The notes beneath the pieces are model-generated. The model was not told the origin of the DNA and made no database searches. It saw only the letters and a program-made list of their open reading frames with translations. A stretch of DNA of 14,632 nucleotides from the NCBI GenBank assembly GCA_038251625.1, contig JBBSBE010000099.1, positions 1 through 14,632 on the forward strand. The letters are read 5' to 3'. This stretch comes from JBBQXK01 sp038251625. GTDB taxonomy: Bacteria; Pseudomonadota; Alphaproteobacteria; Rhodobacterales; Rhodobacteraceae. A program made the position numbers and the translations under genes. Positions 1-6,161 of the stretch are shown here, piece by piece. Within the stretch, counting starts at the first letter, position 1. Each line of letters begins with the position of its first letter.

Positions 1-221
1 ATATGCGCCCAGTCGGCGCCTTCGGCCTTGGTCACCGTCACGAAATCGGTGCCGAAGAACACGCCCGTCACATGCCCCGCCGCGAAAACGCGCCGCGCAA
101 GGGGCGAGGCCGCTGCCGCATCGGCATTCGGGAAATCGGCGGTGCCTGCCTCCAGAACGGTCTGGCCGGGCAGGAATTTCAGCGTGGCCGGGTTGGGCGT
201 GGATTCAGTCTGGATGAACAT
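1..221 (-). CDS. NifU family (Nfu-type) Fe-S scaffold/carrier protein, N-terminal part
   Basis: Nfu-type proteins carry or deliver Fe-S clusters to client apoproteins in the cytoplasm. The 73 residues visible begin MFIQTESTPNPATLKFLPGQ, the highly typical start of the Nfu N-terminal domain (PF08712). The stretch ARRVFAAGHVTGVFFGTDFV further on is the domain's usual beta-alpha core. The gene runs off the left edge, so the C-terminal CxxC-bearing NifU domain, which would bind the cluster, is not visible; family members are usually about 185-190 residues. The ATG at 221 is preceded by GGAG at a good distance, and a plausible promoter lies at 247-275. It points the same way as the DUF2189 and stress-protein genes. 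The family call is firm; the complete domain layout is inferred. Confidence 0.93.
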   Translation of the reverse strand, partial: MFIQTESTPNPATLKFLPGQTVLEAGTADFPNADAAAASPLARRVFAAGHVTGVFFGTDFVTVTKAEGADWAH

Positions 222-246
222 CTGGTATCTCCGACAGTTCCAGTCG

Positions 247-275
247 GATATGCGCCTCGCGGGCGCGCCTGTCAA
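247..275 (-). promoter_or_regulatory. Candidate sigma-70-type promoter of the nfu gene
   Basis: On the minus strand a perfect TTGACA (-35) is followed after exactly 17 bases by CATATC, a weak -10 matching three of six consensus bases. It lies 26-54 bases upstream of the nfu ATG, in the 79-base gap between nfu and the DUF2189 gene. This suggests nfu is transcribed on its own. It is a pattern match only. Confidence 0.45.
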
Positions 276-300
276 GGATTGGAACGATTCTAAAACCCGT

Positions 301-1158
301 TCACACAACCGCCGCGCGGTACAGGTGCCATGTCGCATGGCCCAGAAGCGGCAACACCAGCACAAGGCCCAGCAGGAACGGCAAGGACCCCAGCGCCAGC
401 GACAACGCCACGATCATCCCCCAGATCGCGATCACGCGCGGATTGGCCTGAGCCACCTTCACCGACGTCACAACCGCCATCACCAGCCCCACGTTGCGGT
501 CCAGCAGCATCGGGAACGACACCACGCTGATGGCCAGCACGGCCAGCGCGAACAGAAACCCCGTCCCCACGCCGATCACGATCATCGCCCACCCCGCCGG
601 GGTGCCGAACACCGCCGCCGTGAACGTGGCCAGCGATGTGGCGGCCTCTGGCCCCACCGTGACGGCAAAGATCAGGTTCGCGGTCATGATCCAGACCATG
701 AAGATGACCACATGAAAGAGCGCCAGAACCACGATGCCGCCGAACTTGGGTGACCGCAGAACGTCGAAATAGGCGGTCCAGTTTGCGGCCTCGCCCCGCT
801 CGCGCCGCCTGCTCATTTCATACAGCCCGACCGCCGCCACCGGACCCACCAGCGCAAAGCCCGACAGGACCGGAAAAAGAAGCTGCACGAAGCTGCCCTG
901 CACCGCCAGCGCCGCAAGGCCGATCCCGATGATGGGGTAGAGCAGCATCAGAAACACCACATCCGACCGAAAAGCGCCGATATCCTCCACCCCCTTGCGC
1001 AGGGCCTCGCGCAGGTCGTCGGTGGTGATCGTGCGGATCTGTGGCGGCGCCCCGGCCTCGGACGGGGCCACCGTATCCGTCACCGACGCCGCATAGCGGC
1101 CCACCGATCCCACGGCATCCGCGGCCCATGACAGCGGGTTTCCAATTTCCTTGGTCAT
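301..1158 (-). CDS. DUF2189 family integral membrane protein
   Basis: Function is unknown. The 285-residue protein matches the DUF2189 family of alphaproteobacterial inner-membrane proteins. Residues 1-65 are soluble and include RTITTDDLREALRKGVEDIG, the family's lead-in before the first membrane helix. Hydrophobic segments follow at about 68-88, 92-112, 140-165, 190-215 and 240-275, with a charged loop MSRRRERGEAANW between the second and third. The start is the ATG at 1158, not a longer in-frame extension reaching 1275, because GAGGAGGAG sits just upstream of 1158 and the extension is Cys/Pro-rich and unlike a protein. The stop is 79 bases before nfu. No catalytic motif is visible. Family assignment is fairly secure; any role in membrane stress is speculation from the neighbouring stress-protein gene. 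Confidence 0.85.
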   Translation of the reverse strand: MTKEIGNPLSWAADAVGSVGRYAASVTDTVAPSEAGAPPQIRTITTDDLREALRKGVEDIGAFRSDVVFLMLLYPIIGIGLAALAVQGSFVQLLFPVLSGFALVGPVAAVGLYEMSRRRERGEAANWTAYFDVLRSPKFGGIVVLALFHVVIFMVWIMTANLIFAVTVGPEAATSLATFTAAVFGTPAGWAMIVIGVGTGFLFALAVLAISVVSFPMLLDRNVGLVMAVVTSVKVAQANPRVIAIWGMIVALSLALGSLPFLLGLVLVLPLLGHATWHLYRAAVV

Positions 1159-1376
1159 TGCGTTCTCCTCCTCAAGGCCGCGGGATCGGCAGAGGCAGCA
1201 CGGAGGCCCGCGGCATGGCTGCGGCGCGGGGACACCCGGCACCGATAGGGGCAACACTTGCCAACAGGCTAGCATGATTCAGGGCAAGACGCTGCTCACA
1301 AACCCGCGCGATGGTCCTTTTGCCGCCGACCGATCCGGGTTCGTGAGGCCGCAATCATTGAAATTCGATTAAGACG

Positions 1377-1404
1377 AAAAACCATCCCATTGATTATATG
1401 GGAT
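1377..1404 (-). terminator. Probable rho-independent terminator after the universal stress protein gene
   Basis: On the minus strand a perfect 7-base inverted repeat (ATCCCAT, loop of 7, ATGGGAT) is followed by GG and five T residues. It starts 33 bases past the stop codon at 1437. The stem is AT-rich and so only moderately stable. The rest of 1159-1436 holds the DUF2189 5' region; I found no convincing promoter there. Confidence 0.55.
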
Positions 1405-1436
1405 TTTCCAAAATGTCCACGCGTGCGACACGCGGA

Positions 1437-1892
1437 TCAGGTAATGCTTTCCAGCCGTTCCTTCGACATGTCGCCGGGCACGATGGTGATGGGGATCGGG
1501 AGGCTGCCCGAGGTTTTGGTCATCGCCGTCACCAGCGGCCCCGGCCCGTTCTTGTCGGTGCCCGCCCCCAGGACCAGCACGCCGATCTCCGGGTCCTCCC
1601 GCACCTGCGCCAGAATCTCGACCACCGGATCGCCCTCGCGCACCACAAGATCGGGGTTCACCCCCTGCTTGTCGCGCATCCACTTGGCGAACACCTCGAA
1701 ATGCGCCTCGATCCGCTCGCGCGCCTCGGCCCGCATCAGATCGGCCACCCCCATCCAGTGCTGGTATTCCTCGGGCGGAATGACCGACAGGATGGTGACC
1801 CCACCCCCGGTATGCGCGGCCCTGAGCGCGGCAAAGCGCATCGCATTCAGGCATTCGCGGCTGTCGTCGAGAACGACGAGGAACTTGCGCAT
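1437..1892 (-). CDS. Universal stress protein (UspA family)
   Basis: A 151-residue single-domain Usp protein, the usual length. It starts MRKFLVVLDDSRECLNAMRF: the first beta strand ends in the conserved Asp (D10) that contacts nucleotide in ATP-binding members. The C-terminal part VLVLGAGTDKNGPGPLVTAM (about 106-124) corresponds to the G-2x-G-9x-G-S/T phosphate loop, although its spacing and residues deviate from the textbook motif, so ATP binding is uncertain. Such proteins are cytoplasmic and linked to stress or starvation survival; the specific role here is unknown. ATG 1892 is chosen because AAGGAGG lies just upstream; the longer in-frame extension would run into the palindrome at 1953-1976. 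The gap to the upstream aminotransferase is 80 bases, so co-transcription is possible. Confidence 0.93.
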   Translation of the reverse strand: MRKFLVVLDDSRECLNAMRFAALRAAHTGGGVTILSVIPPEEYQHWMGVADLMRAEARERIEAHFEVFAKWMRDKQGVNPDLVVREGDPVVEILAQVREDPEIGVLVLGAGTDKNGPGPLVTAMTKTSGSLPIPITIVPGDMSKERLESIT

Positions 1893-1952
1893 CGCGGTGG
1901 CCTCCTTCGGCAGGGCATCATGGCGGGCGGCGGTGCGGCTGGCAAGGGCTCG

Positions 1953-1976
1953 GTAGGGTGGGTGCACCCACCCTAC
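1953..1976. repeat. 24-base perfect palindrome, copy 1 (contains the aminotransferase stop codon)
   Basis: Two 12-base arms, GTAGGGTGGGTG and its exact reverse complement, meet with no spacer. The TAG stop codon of the aminotransferase gene (1973-1975, minus strand) lies inside the right arm. An identical copy is at 14026-14049. No T-run follows on either side, so it is not a classical terminator. It is more like a dispersed palindromic element that could form a hairpin or cruciform at a 3' end. Confidence 0.9.
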
Positions 1977-2836
1977 GTGGCGGAATGCGCCCAGTCCCAG
2001 TAAAGCGTCCGCGCCCGCCGCGCGATCGGCCCTACCTGGTAGGTGCGGTCCTCGAAGGCGGTCACGGGCATGATCTTCGTGAGGTTCCCGGTGGTGAACA
2101 CCTCATCCGCCGTCTCGACATCGGCGAAGGTCAGCACCTTTTCCACCACTTCCACCCCGTCGGCGCGCAGGTTTGCGATGTGGCGGGCGCGGGTGATCCC
2201 CGCAAGGAAAGTGCCATTGGGGATCGGGGTCAAGACCACGCCATCCCGCGCGACGAACACGTTCGAGGTGGCCGTCTCGGCCACATTGCCCAGCGCGTCG
2301 GCCACCAGCGCGTTGCCGAAGCCACGGCTGCGCGCCTCGACCAGCATCCGCGCGTTGTTGGGGTAAAGGCAGCCGGCCTTGGCGTCGCACACCGCATCCT
2401 CCAGCACCGGGCGGCGGAACCGGGTGCGCCCCAGCGTCGTCGTGGCCTCCGCCGTGGGCATCGCCACCGCCTCGAGGCAGATCGCAAATCCCGTCTCGTC
2501 CGGCGACGGCGCCACGCCCACGTCCGACCCGTGAATGGCCCAGTACATCGGGCGGATATAGACGGCCTGCCCGGCGCCATAGCCCTTCAGCCCTTCGCGG
2601 ATGATCGCCTCCATCTCGTCGGGCGCGACGGTGGGGCGCAGCATCAGCGCCTCGGCGGATCGGTTGACGCGGGTGCAGTGCCTGTCCAGATCGGGCGCCA
2701 ATCCATCGAACCAGCGCGCGCCGTCAAAGACCGACGATCCCTGCCAGAGCCCGTGATCAGCCGCGCGCATCACCATCACGTCGCCGTCGTGCCAGCGGCC
2801 CTCGAACCAGGTGCGGATATCCGTGCCAAACGCCAT
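1973..2836 (-). CDS. Class IV PLP aminotransferase, branched-chain amino acid aminotransferase type
   Basis: The enzyme moves an amino group between an amino acid, probably Leu/Ile/Val, and a 2-oxo acid, using pyridoxal phosphate, in the cytoplasm. The 287 residues match the fold-type IV family. Key points: DHGLWQGSSVFDGARWFDG near 27-45, the PLP lysine K153 in DAKAGCLYPNNARM, and E187 in NVAETATSNVF, which contacts the pyridine nitrogen. The phosphate-binding region TPIPNGTFLAGITRARHI follows at about 203-220. The length is typical of the short alphaproteobacterial IlvE-like proteins, which are smaller than E. coli IlvE (about 309). The start at 2836 has GGGAGG upstream; a longer frame to 2890 would overlap the MATE stop region and lacks a good site. 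D-amino acid or (R)-amine specificity cannot be excluded. The stop codon is embedded in the palindrome at 1953-1976. Confidence 0.88.
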   Translation of the reverse strand: MAFGTDIRTWFEGRWHDGDVMVMRAADHGLWQGSSVFDGARWFDGLAPDLDRHCTRVNRSAEALMLRPTVAPDEMEAIIREGLKGYGAGQAVYIRPMYWAIHGSDVGVAPSPDETGFAICLEAVAMPTAEATTTLGRTRFRRPVLEDAVCDAKAGCLYPNNARMLVEARSRGFGNALVADALGNVAETATSNVFVARDGVVLTPIPNGTFLAGITRARHIANLRADGVEVVEKVLTFADVETADEVFTTGNLTKIMPVTAFEDRTYQVGPIARRARTLYWDWAHSAT

Positions 2837-2882
2837 CTGAGCCTCCCGTTTTCCCGTTTGAACCACGCCTGAGGGCCAAGGT

Positions 2883-4217
2883 CTAGCCACCCGCCTTGCG
2901 CATCACCGCGGGCCAGTAAAGCCCCATCGTCACCCCGCGTGTGATATTCAGCACCATCAGCGCGGCCCAAAGCCCGTGGTTGCCAAAGGCCGGCAACAGG
3001 ATTGCCAGCGCCACCGCATAGATGGCGACCGACACCGCCATCGCGCGCACCATCTCGCGCGTCATCGTGGCGCCGATGAAGATGCCGTCCAGCATCCAGC
3101 TTGCAAGCCCGATCAGCGGCGCCGCGATCAGCCAGGGCAGGAACACCCGCGCCTCTGCCCGCACCCCGGGGGCGGTGGTCATCAGGTCGATGATCGCAGG
3201 CCCGAAGACCAGAAAGACGATGGCCAGCAGCCCCGTCCCGATCATCGCCCAGAGCGAGGTCATCCACGCCGCCCGCCGCGCCAGCACCGCAGATCGCGCC
3301 CCCACCGCCTGCCCCACCAGCGCCTCGGCGGCAAAGGCAAACCCGTCCAGCGCATAGGCCGCGATTTCCAGGAACTGCATCAGGATCTGGTTGGCCGCAA
3401 GCGTCACATCCCCCTGCCCCGCGCCCATGAAGACGAAGGTGGCAAAGGCCCCCTGCAACAGAACCGACCGCAGCATGATGGCGCCGTTGACCCCCGCCAT
3501 CCGCCGGATCGCCATCGCATCCCAAAGCCGCGCCCGCGCCGCCGCCCAATGCGGCCCCAGCACATCGCGGCACAGCCACAGGCCCAGCGCCAGCCCGGCC
3601 CATTCGGCGATCAGCGTGGCGACCGCCACCCCCGGCACACCCCAGCCAAGGTCCAGCACGAACCACACATCAAGCCCGATGTTCAGCCCGTTCATCAGCA
3701 CCTGGATGACGAACACGCCCCGGGTGCGCTCCAGCGCGATCAGCCAGCCGGTCACGGCATAAAGCGCGATGGTCGCGGGCGCACCCCAGACGCGGATGCC
3801 AAGGTACTGGCGCACCAGTCCCTCCACCTCGTCCGATGCGGGCGCGATCTGCAGCGCGGCCCAGAACAGCGGCACCTGCAACAGGATGATCGCAACCCCC
3901 GCAACCCCGCCGATCATCAGCGCGCGCGCCAGCGTCGCGGCCGTCTCGGGCGCATCGTCCGCACCATGCGCCTGCGCGGCAAGGCCGGACGTCCCCATGC
4001 GCAGAAACCCGAAGGCCCAGTAAAGCATGGCAAGGATCACCGCCCCCACGCCCACCGCGCCAATGGGCGCCGCCAGCCCCATCTGCCCGACAACACCGGT
4101 ATCGACCGCCCCCAGAAGCGGCACCGTGGCATTCGACAGCACGATCGGCCCCGCGATGCGCAGCACGCGCGCATGCGTGATGGCCGGGCGGGCGGATGCG
4201 GACGGCATCGCCGTCAT
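2883..4217 (-). CDS. MATE family multidrug/metabolite efflux transporter
   Basis: An inner-membrane antiporter that would export organic compounds in exchange for H+ or Na+. The protein has 444 residues, the usual size, and about twelve hydrophobic stretches. Near the N-terminus it carries the MATE/DinF-like signature region VDTGVVGQMGLAAPIGAVGV, followed by GFLRMGTSGLAAQA. The second half repeats the pattern with ANQILMQFLEIAAYALDGFA and LVGQAVGAR. The start ATG at 4217 overlaps the TGA of the upstream thioesterase as ATGA, so it is preferred over the nearby ATG at 4208. This overlap suggests translational coupling with two thioesterases, so the substrate may be an organic acid or other product linked to acyl-CoA hydrolysis (inference). 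The aminotransferase starts 46 bases downstream of its stop. Confidence 0.92.
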   Translation of the reverse strand: MTAMPSASARPAITHARVLRIAGPIVLSNATVPLLGAVDTGVVGQMGLAAPIGAVGVGAVILAMLYWAFGFLRMGTSGLAAQAHGADDAPETAATLARALMIGGVAGVAIILLQVPLFWAALQIAPASDEVEGLVRQYLGIRVWGAPATIALYAVTGWLIALERTRGVFVIQVLMNGLNIGLDVWFVLDLGWGVPGVAVATLIAEWAGLALGLWLCRDVLGPHWAAARARLWDAMAIRRMAGVNGAIMLRSVLLQGAFATFVFMGAGQGDVTLAANQILMQFLEIAAYALDGFAFAAEALVGQAVGARSAVLARRAAWMTSLWAMIGTGLLAIVFLVFGPAIIDLMTTAPGVRAEARVFLPWLIAAPLIGLASWMLDGIFIGATMTREMVRAMAVSVAIYAVALAILLPAFGNHGLWAALMVLNITRGVTMGLYWPAVMRKAGG

Positions 4218-4711
4218 TCGCTGGCGTCACGGGCGGGCATCAGGAAATGCCCCGTCGCCTGCGCAAAAAGGCGGGATCGGTTGTCCTGCCACGCCTCGAC
4301 ATGGACCGACGCATAGCGCCGCCCCGACCGGTTGATCCGTGCCCGGGCATAGGCATCGCGCGGCAGGCCCGAGCGCAGGTAATCCACGGTGAAATCGATC
4401 GTCTTCGGCAGCCTTGGCAAGGGTGCCATGTCCTGCCCCGCCTCCATCTCTTCCCACATCAGCGACCATGACAGCTCGATGATCGCGGCCACTTCCAGAA
4501 AGGCCGCCGTCGCCCCGCCGTGCAGCGCGGGGATCAGCGGGTTGCCGATCAACCGGTCATCGAACGGCAGGATCGCCGTCAACTCATCCCCGCGCCGGTC
4601 GAAGGTGATGCCCAGAAACCCGATATAGGGCACCCCGCCCAGCAACGCCTTCAGCGCGGCGTCGCGGCGCTGCTTGATCACCTGCACCGGTTCTGGCCGC
4701 GCGCGCTTCAT
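4214..4711 (-). CDS. PaaI-type hot-dog fold acyl-CoA thioesterase (second of pair)
   Basis: Predicted to hydrolyse an acyl-CoA to free acid and CoA in the cytoplasm. It has 165 residues and one hot-dog domain. The central-helix motif PALHGGATAAFLEVAA places HGG at 64-66. The usual catalytic acid position is Glu (E73), where its upstream neighbour has Asp. The strand TIDFTVDYLRSGLPRDAYARA (104-124) is the second conserved block of the family, which packs against the partner subunit. A basic extension of about 20 residues at the N-terminus (KRARPEPVQVIKQRRD) precedes the domain. Both ends overlap neighbours by ATGA: its start with the stop of thioesterase 1, its stop with the MATE start. Substrate is unknown; the Glu variant occurs in some aryl-CoA thioesterases. 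Confidence 0.88.
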   Translation of the reverse strand: MKRARPEPVQVIKQRRDAALKALLGGVPYIGFLGITFDRRGDELTAILPFDDRLIGNPLIPALHGGATAAFLEVAAIIELSWSLMWEEMEAGQDMAPLPRLPKTIDFTVDYLRSGLPRDAYARARINRSGRRYASVHVEAWQDNRSRLFAQATGHFLMPARDASE

Positions 4712-5136
4712 GCCCGTTCCACCGCAAAGGCGCCGGTCGCGGTGGCCACGGGCCGGTCGCCATCGTCATCCATCGCCGTCACGCGCACAAAGGCCACCGT
4801 GCGCGTCATGTGATAGCATTCCGCCCGCGCCGCGATCCGCTGGCCCGGGGTTGCGGGGCGCATGTAATCGATCCGCAGGTCCAGCGTCGCGGTCGAGGCG
4901 GGCGCCGAGGGGTGGCACATCACCGCCGCCCCGCTTGCCGTATCCATCAGCGCCGATACCGCGCCGCCGTGGATCACCCCCGTCGCCGGATCGCCCACAA
5001 AGCGCGTGTCATACGCCATCGAGATCACCGCCTCGCCCGCGCCGATACGGTCCAGCGTCATGCCCAGCGCCTGGCTGTGCGGAATAGCCTCGATGAACTG
5101 GCGGGCAATACGGTCGATATCGGACATGGGGGCCAT
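4708..5136 (-). CDS. PaaI-type hot-dog fold acyl-CoA thioesterase (first of pair)
   Basis: Predicted acyl-CoA (possibly aryl-CoA) thioesterase of 142 residues, the normal PaaI length. The motif GVIHGGAVSALMDTASGAAV gives HGG at 56-58 and the catalytic Asp at D65. The block TLDLRIDYMRPATPGQRIAARA (about 84-104) is the conserved strand pair of the family. It is the first gene of a minus-strand trio, translationally coupled through ATGA to thioesterase 2 and then MATE. The start is uncertain: ATG 5136 and ATG 5127 both lack a clear ribosome-binding site. It is divergent from the MerR gene at 5226, with about 90 bases between them for both promoters. Related but clearly different in sequence from thioesterase 2, so an old duplication or independent recruitment. 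Confidence 0.9.
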   Translation of the reverse strand: MAPMSDIDRIARQFIEAIPHSQALGMTLDRIGAGEAVISMAYDTRFVGDPATGVIHGGAVSALMDTASGAAVMCHPSAPASTATLDLRIDYMRPATPGQRIAARAECYHMTRTVAFVRVTAMDDDGDRPVATATGAFAVERA

Positions 5137-5178
5137 GATCGCCAGATCGCCGCTGCCCGCAAGTCCCCGTGAACATCG

Positions 5179-5207
5179 TTGCGTGAAACATCCGTCCGGC
5201 TTAGGCT
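5179..5207 (+). promoter_or_regulatory. Candidate promoter of the first MerR gene, with a flanking direct repeat
   Basis: TTGCGT (5179-5184) and TAGGCT (5202-5207) are spaced 17 bases apart, 18 bases before the MerR start codon. A direct repeat, GTGAACAT (5169-5176) and GTGAAACAT (5183-5191), straddles the -35 element and could be an operator. The same 89-base gap must hold the leftward promoter for the thioesterase trio, which I could not place. Confidence 0.35.
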
Positions 5208-5225
5208 TTTCGCGGGAGGATGGAG

Positions 5226-5606
5226 ATGACCGATACGCGGCTCAGCTTCAAGGACATGTGCGCGCGCTTCGACGTGACGCCGCGCACCCTGCGATACTAC
5301 GAATATATCGAGCTTCTGGCCCCTGAAAAGGACGGCCGCGCCCGCTGGTATGGCCCGCGCGAGGTGGCGCGGATGACCCTGATCCTGCGCGGCCGGCGCT
5401 TCGGCTTCAGCCTCGAGGAAATCCGCCAATGGCTGCTGATCTACCGCCAGAAAGGCACCAAAACGCAGCTTGAGGCGTTCCAGGCACTGGCCGACCGGCA
5501 ACTGGACGAACTGGAAAAGGCCCGGGCCGAACTGGACTTGACCATCGCGGACCTGCGTGCCTTGCGCGAAACCGCGCTGCGGCAGGCAGAGGCCGCCGCA
5601 ACCTGA
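5226..5606 (+). CDS. MerR family transcriptional regulator 1
   Basis: A 126-residue DNA-binding regulator. Residues about 7-75 form the MerR winged helix-turn-helix: DMCARFDVTPRTLRYYEYIELL, then RWYGPREVARMTLILRGRRFG and FSLEEIRQWL. The remaining C-terminal part is a single coiled-coil (about 82-120) for dimerisation, with no ligand domain. The only Cys, C12, lies in the DNA-binding part, so it does not look like a metal or redox sensor. The start at 5226 is preferred over ATG 5220 because GGGAGG is too close to 5220 but about six bases from 5226. It is closely similar to the MerR protein encoded 132 bases downstream. Context points to control of fatty-acid or acyl-CoA breakdown, as known for the MerR-type LiuR regulators; this is inference. 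Confidence 0.9.
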   Translation: MTDTRLSFKDMCARFDVTPRTLRYYEYIELLAPEKDGRARWYGPREVARMTLILRGRRFGFSLEEIRQWLLIYRQKGTKTQLEAFQALADRQLDELEKARAELDLTIADLRALRETALRQAEAAAT

Positions 5607-5612
5607 CAGGTC

Positions 5613-5642
5613 TGACGTGACGTTATGTTTACGTGCGCGTCA
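5613..5642. promoter_or_regulatory. Candidate MerR operator/promoter region ahead of the second MerR gene
   Basis: An imperfect dyad: TGACGTGACGT (5613-5623) and ACGTGCGCGTCA (5631-5642, whose complement reads TGACGCGCACGT), with seven bases between. ACGT cores are typical of operators of MerR regulators of acyl-CoA metabolism. TTTACG (5628-5633) and TAAGAC (5653-5658) could be -35 and -10 elements with a 19-base spacer, the long spacing usual at MerR-activated promoters. All are weak matches. Confidence 0.4.
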
Positions 5643-5688
5643 CCTTATCTGGTAAGACAACGAACAACTGCCCAGATGCGAGCCACAA

Positions 5689-5706
5689 GACGACATCCGA
5701 GTCGTC
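5689..5706. repeat. Short inverted repeat in the leader of the second MerR gene
   Basis: GACGAC and GTCGTC flank a six-base spacer (ATCCGA), 33 bases before the start codon. It could fold as a 6-bp hairpin in the 5' leader or be part of an operator. No known element is recognised. Confidence 0.35.
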
Positions 5707-5738
5707 CCCCTGTGTCCCAAAAGGGTTCGAGTGAGACC

Positions 5739-6134
5739 ATGACACCAGATCAGATGACCATCCGTCAGATGTGCGAGTCGTTCGACGTGACCGCCCGCAC
5801 GCTGCGCTTTTACGAACAGAAAGAGCTTCTATCGCCCGCCCGCCAGGGCCAGAAGCGGCTTTATTCCCGGCGCGACCGCGCCCGCCTGACCCTGATCCTG
5901 CGCGGCAAGCGCTTCGGCTTTTCGCTCGAGGATATCCGCCAGCTTCTCGACATGTACGACCGCAATGGCGACAACGCGGCCCAGCTTGGCCGCACCTACG
6001 ATCTGGCGCGTGCGCGCCTTGCCCAGATGCAGGCCCAGCGCGACGAGCTTGACGTCGCGATTGCCGAACTCGAGGCCCAGCTTGCCTGGGGCGAGGGCGC
6101 GCTGACCGCGCTGCGCCGCACCGCCGCCGAATAA
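5739..6134 (+). CDS. MerR family transcriptional regulator 2
   Basis: A 131-residue paralogue of regulator 1. The winged helix-turn-helix spans about residues 6-74 (QMCESFDVTARTLRFYEQKE, then RLTLILRGKRFGFSLEDIRQ), nearly identical to its neighbour in the recognition helix and wing. A single long coiled-coil (about 83-118) follows, with no ligand-binding domain and one Cys (C12). The ATG at 5739 is chosen because the domain begins right after it; upstream in-frame sequence to 5625 is low-quality and covers the candidate operator. The ribosome-binding site is weak (GAGTGAG). It lies only 27 bases before the acyl-CoA dehydrogenase gene and is probably in its transcript, so it likely controls its own fad operon. 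The effector, possibly an acyl-CoA, is inferred. Confidence 0.9.
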   Translation: MTPDQMTIRQMCESFDVTARTLRFYEQKELLSPARQGQKRLYSRRDRARLTLILRGKRFGFSLEDIRQLLDMYDRNGDNAAQLGRTYDLARARLAQMQAQRDELDVAIAELEAQLAWGEGALTALRRTAAE

Positions 6135-6161
6135 GACCGATTTCTGAGGGAGAGAGACACG

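Noticed and set aside
1159..1275. Upstream extension of the DUF2189 protein to an earlier start at 1275
   Set aside because: The extension is Cys/Pro-rich and lacks a ribosome-binding site, while GAGGAGGAG precedes the ATG at 1158.
1953..1976. Rho-independent terminator
   Set aside because: The palindrome is perfect but has no loop and no T-run on either strand; a dispersed palindromic repeat fits better.
2976..4316. 446-codon plus-strand frame opposite the MATE gene
   Set aside because: The product is Arg/His/Gln-rich with no hydrophobic segments or motifs, whereas the minus strand gives a clean MATE transporter.
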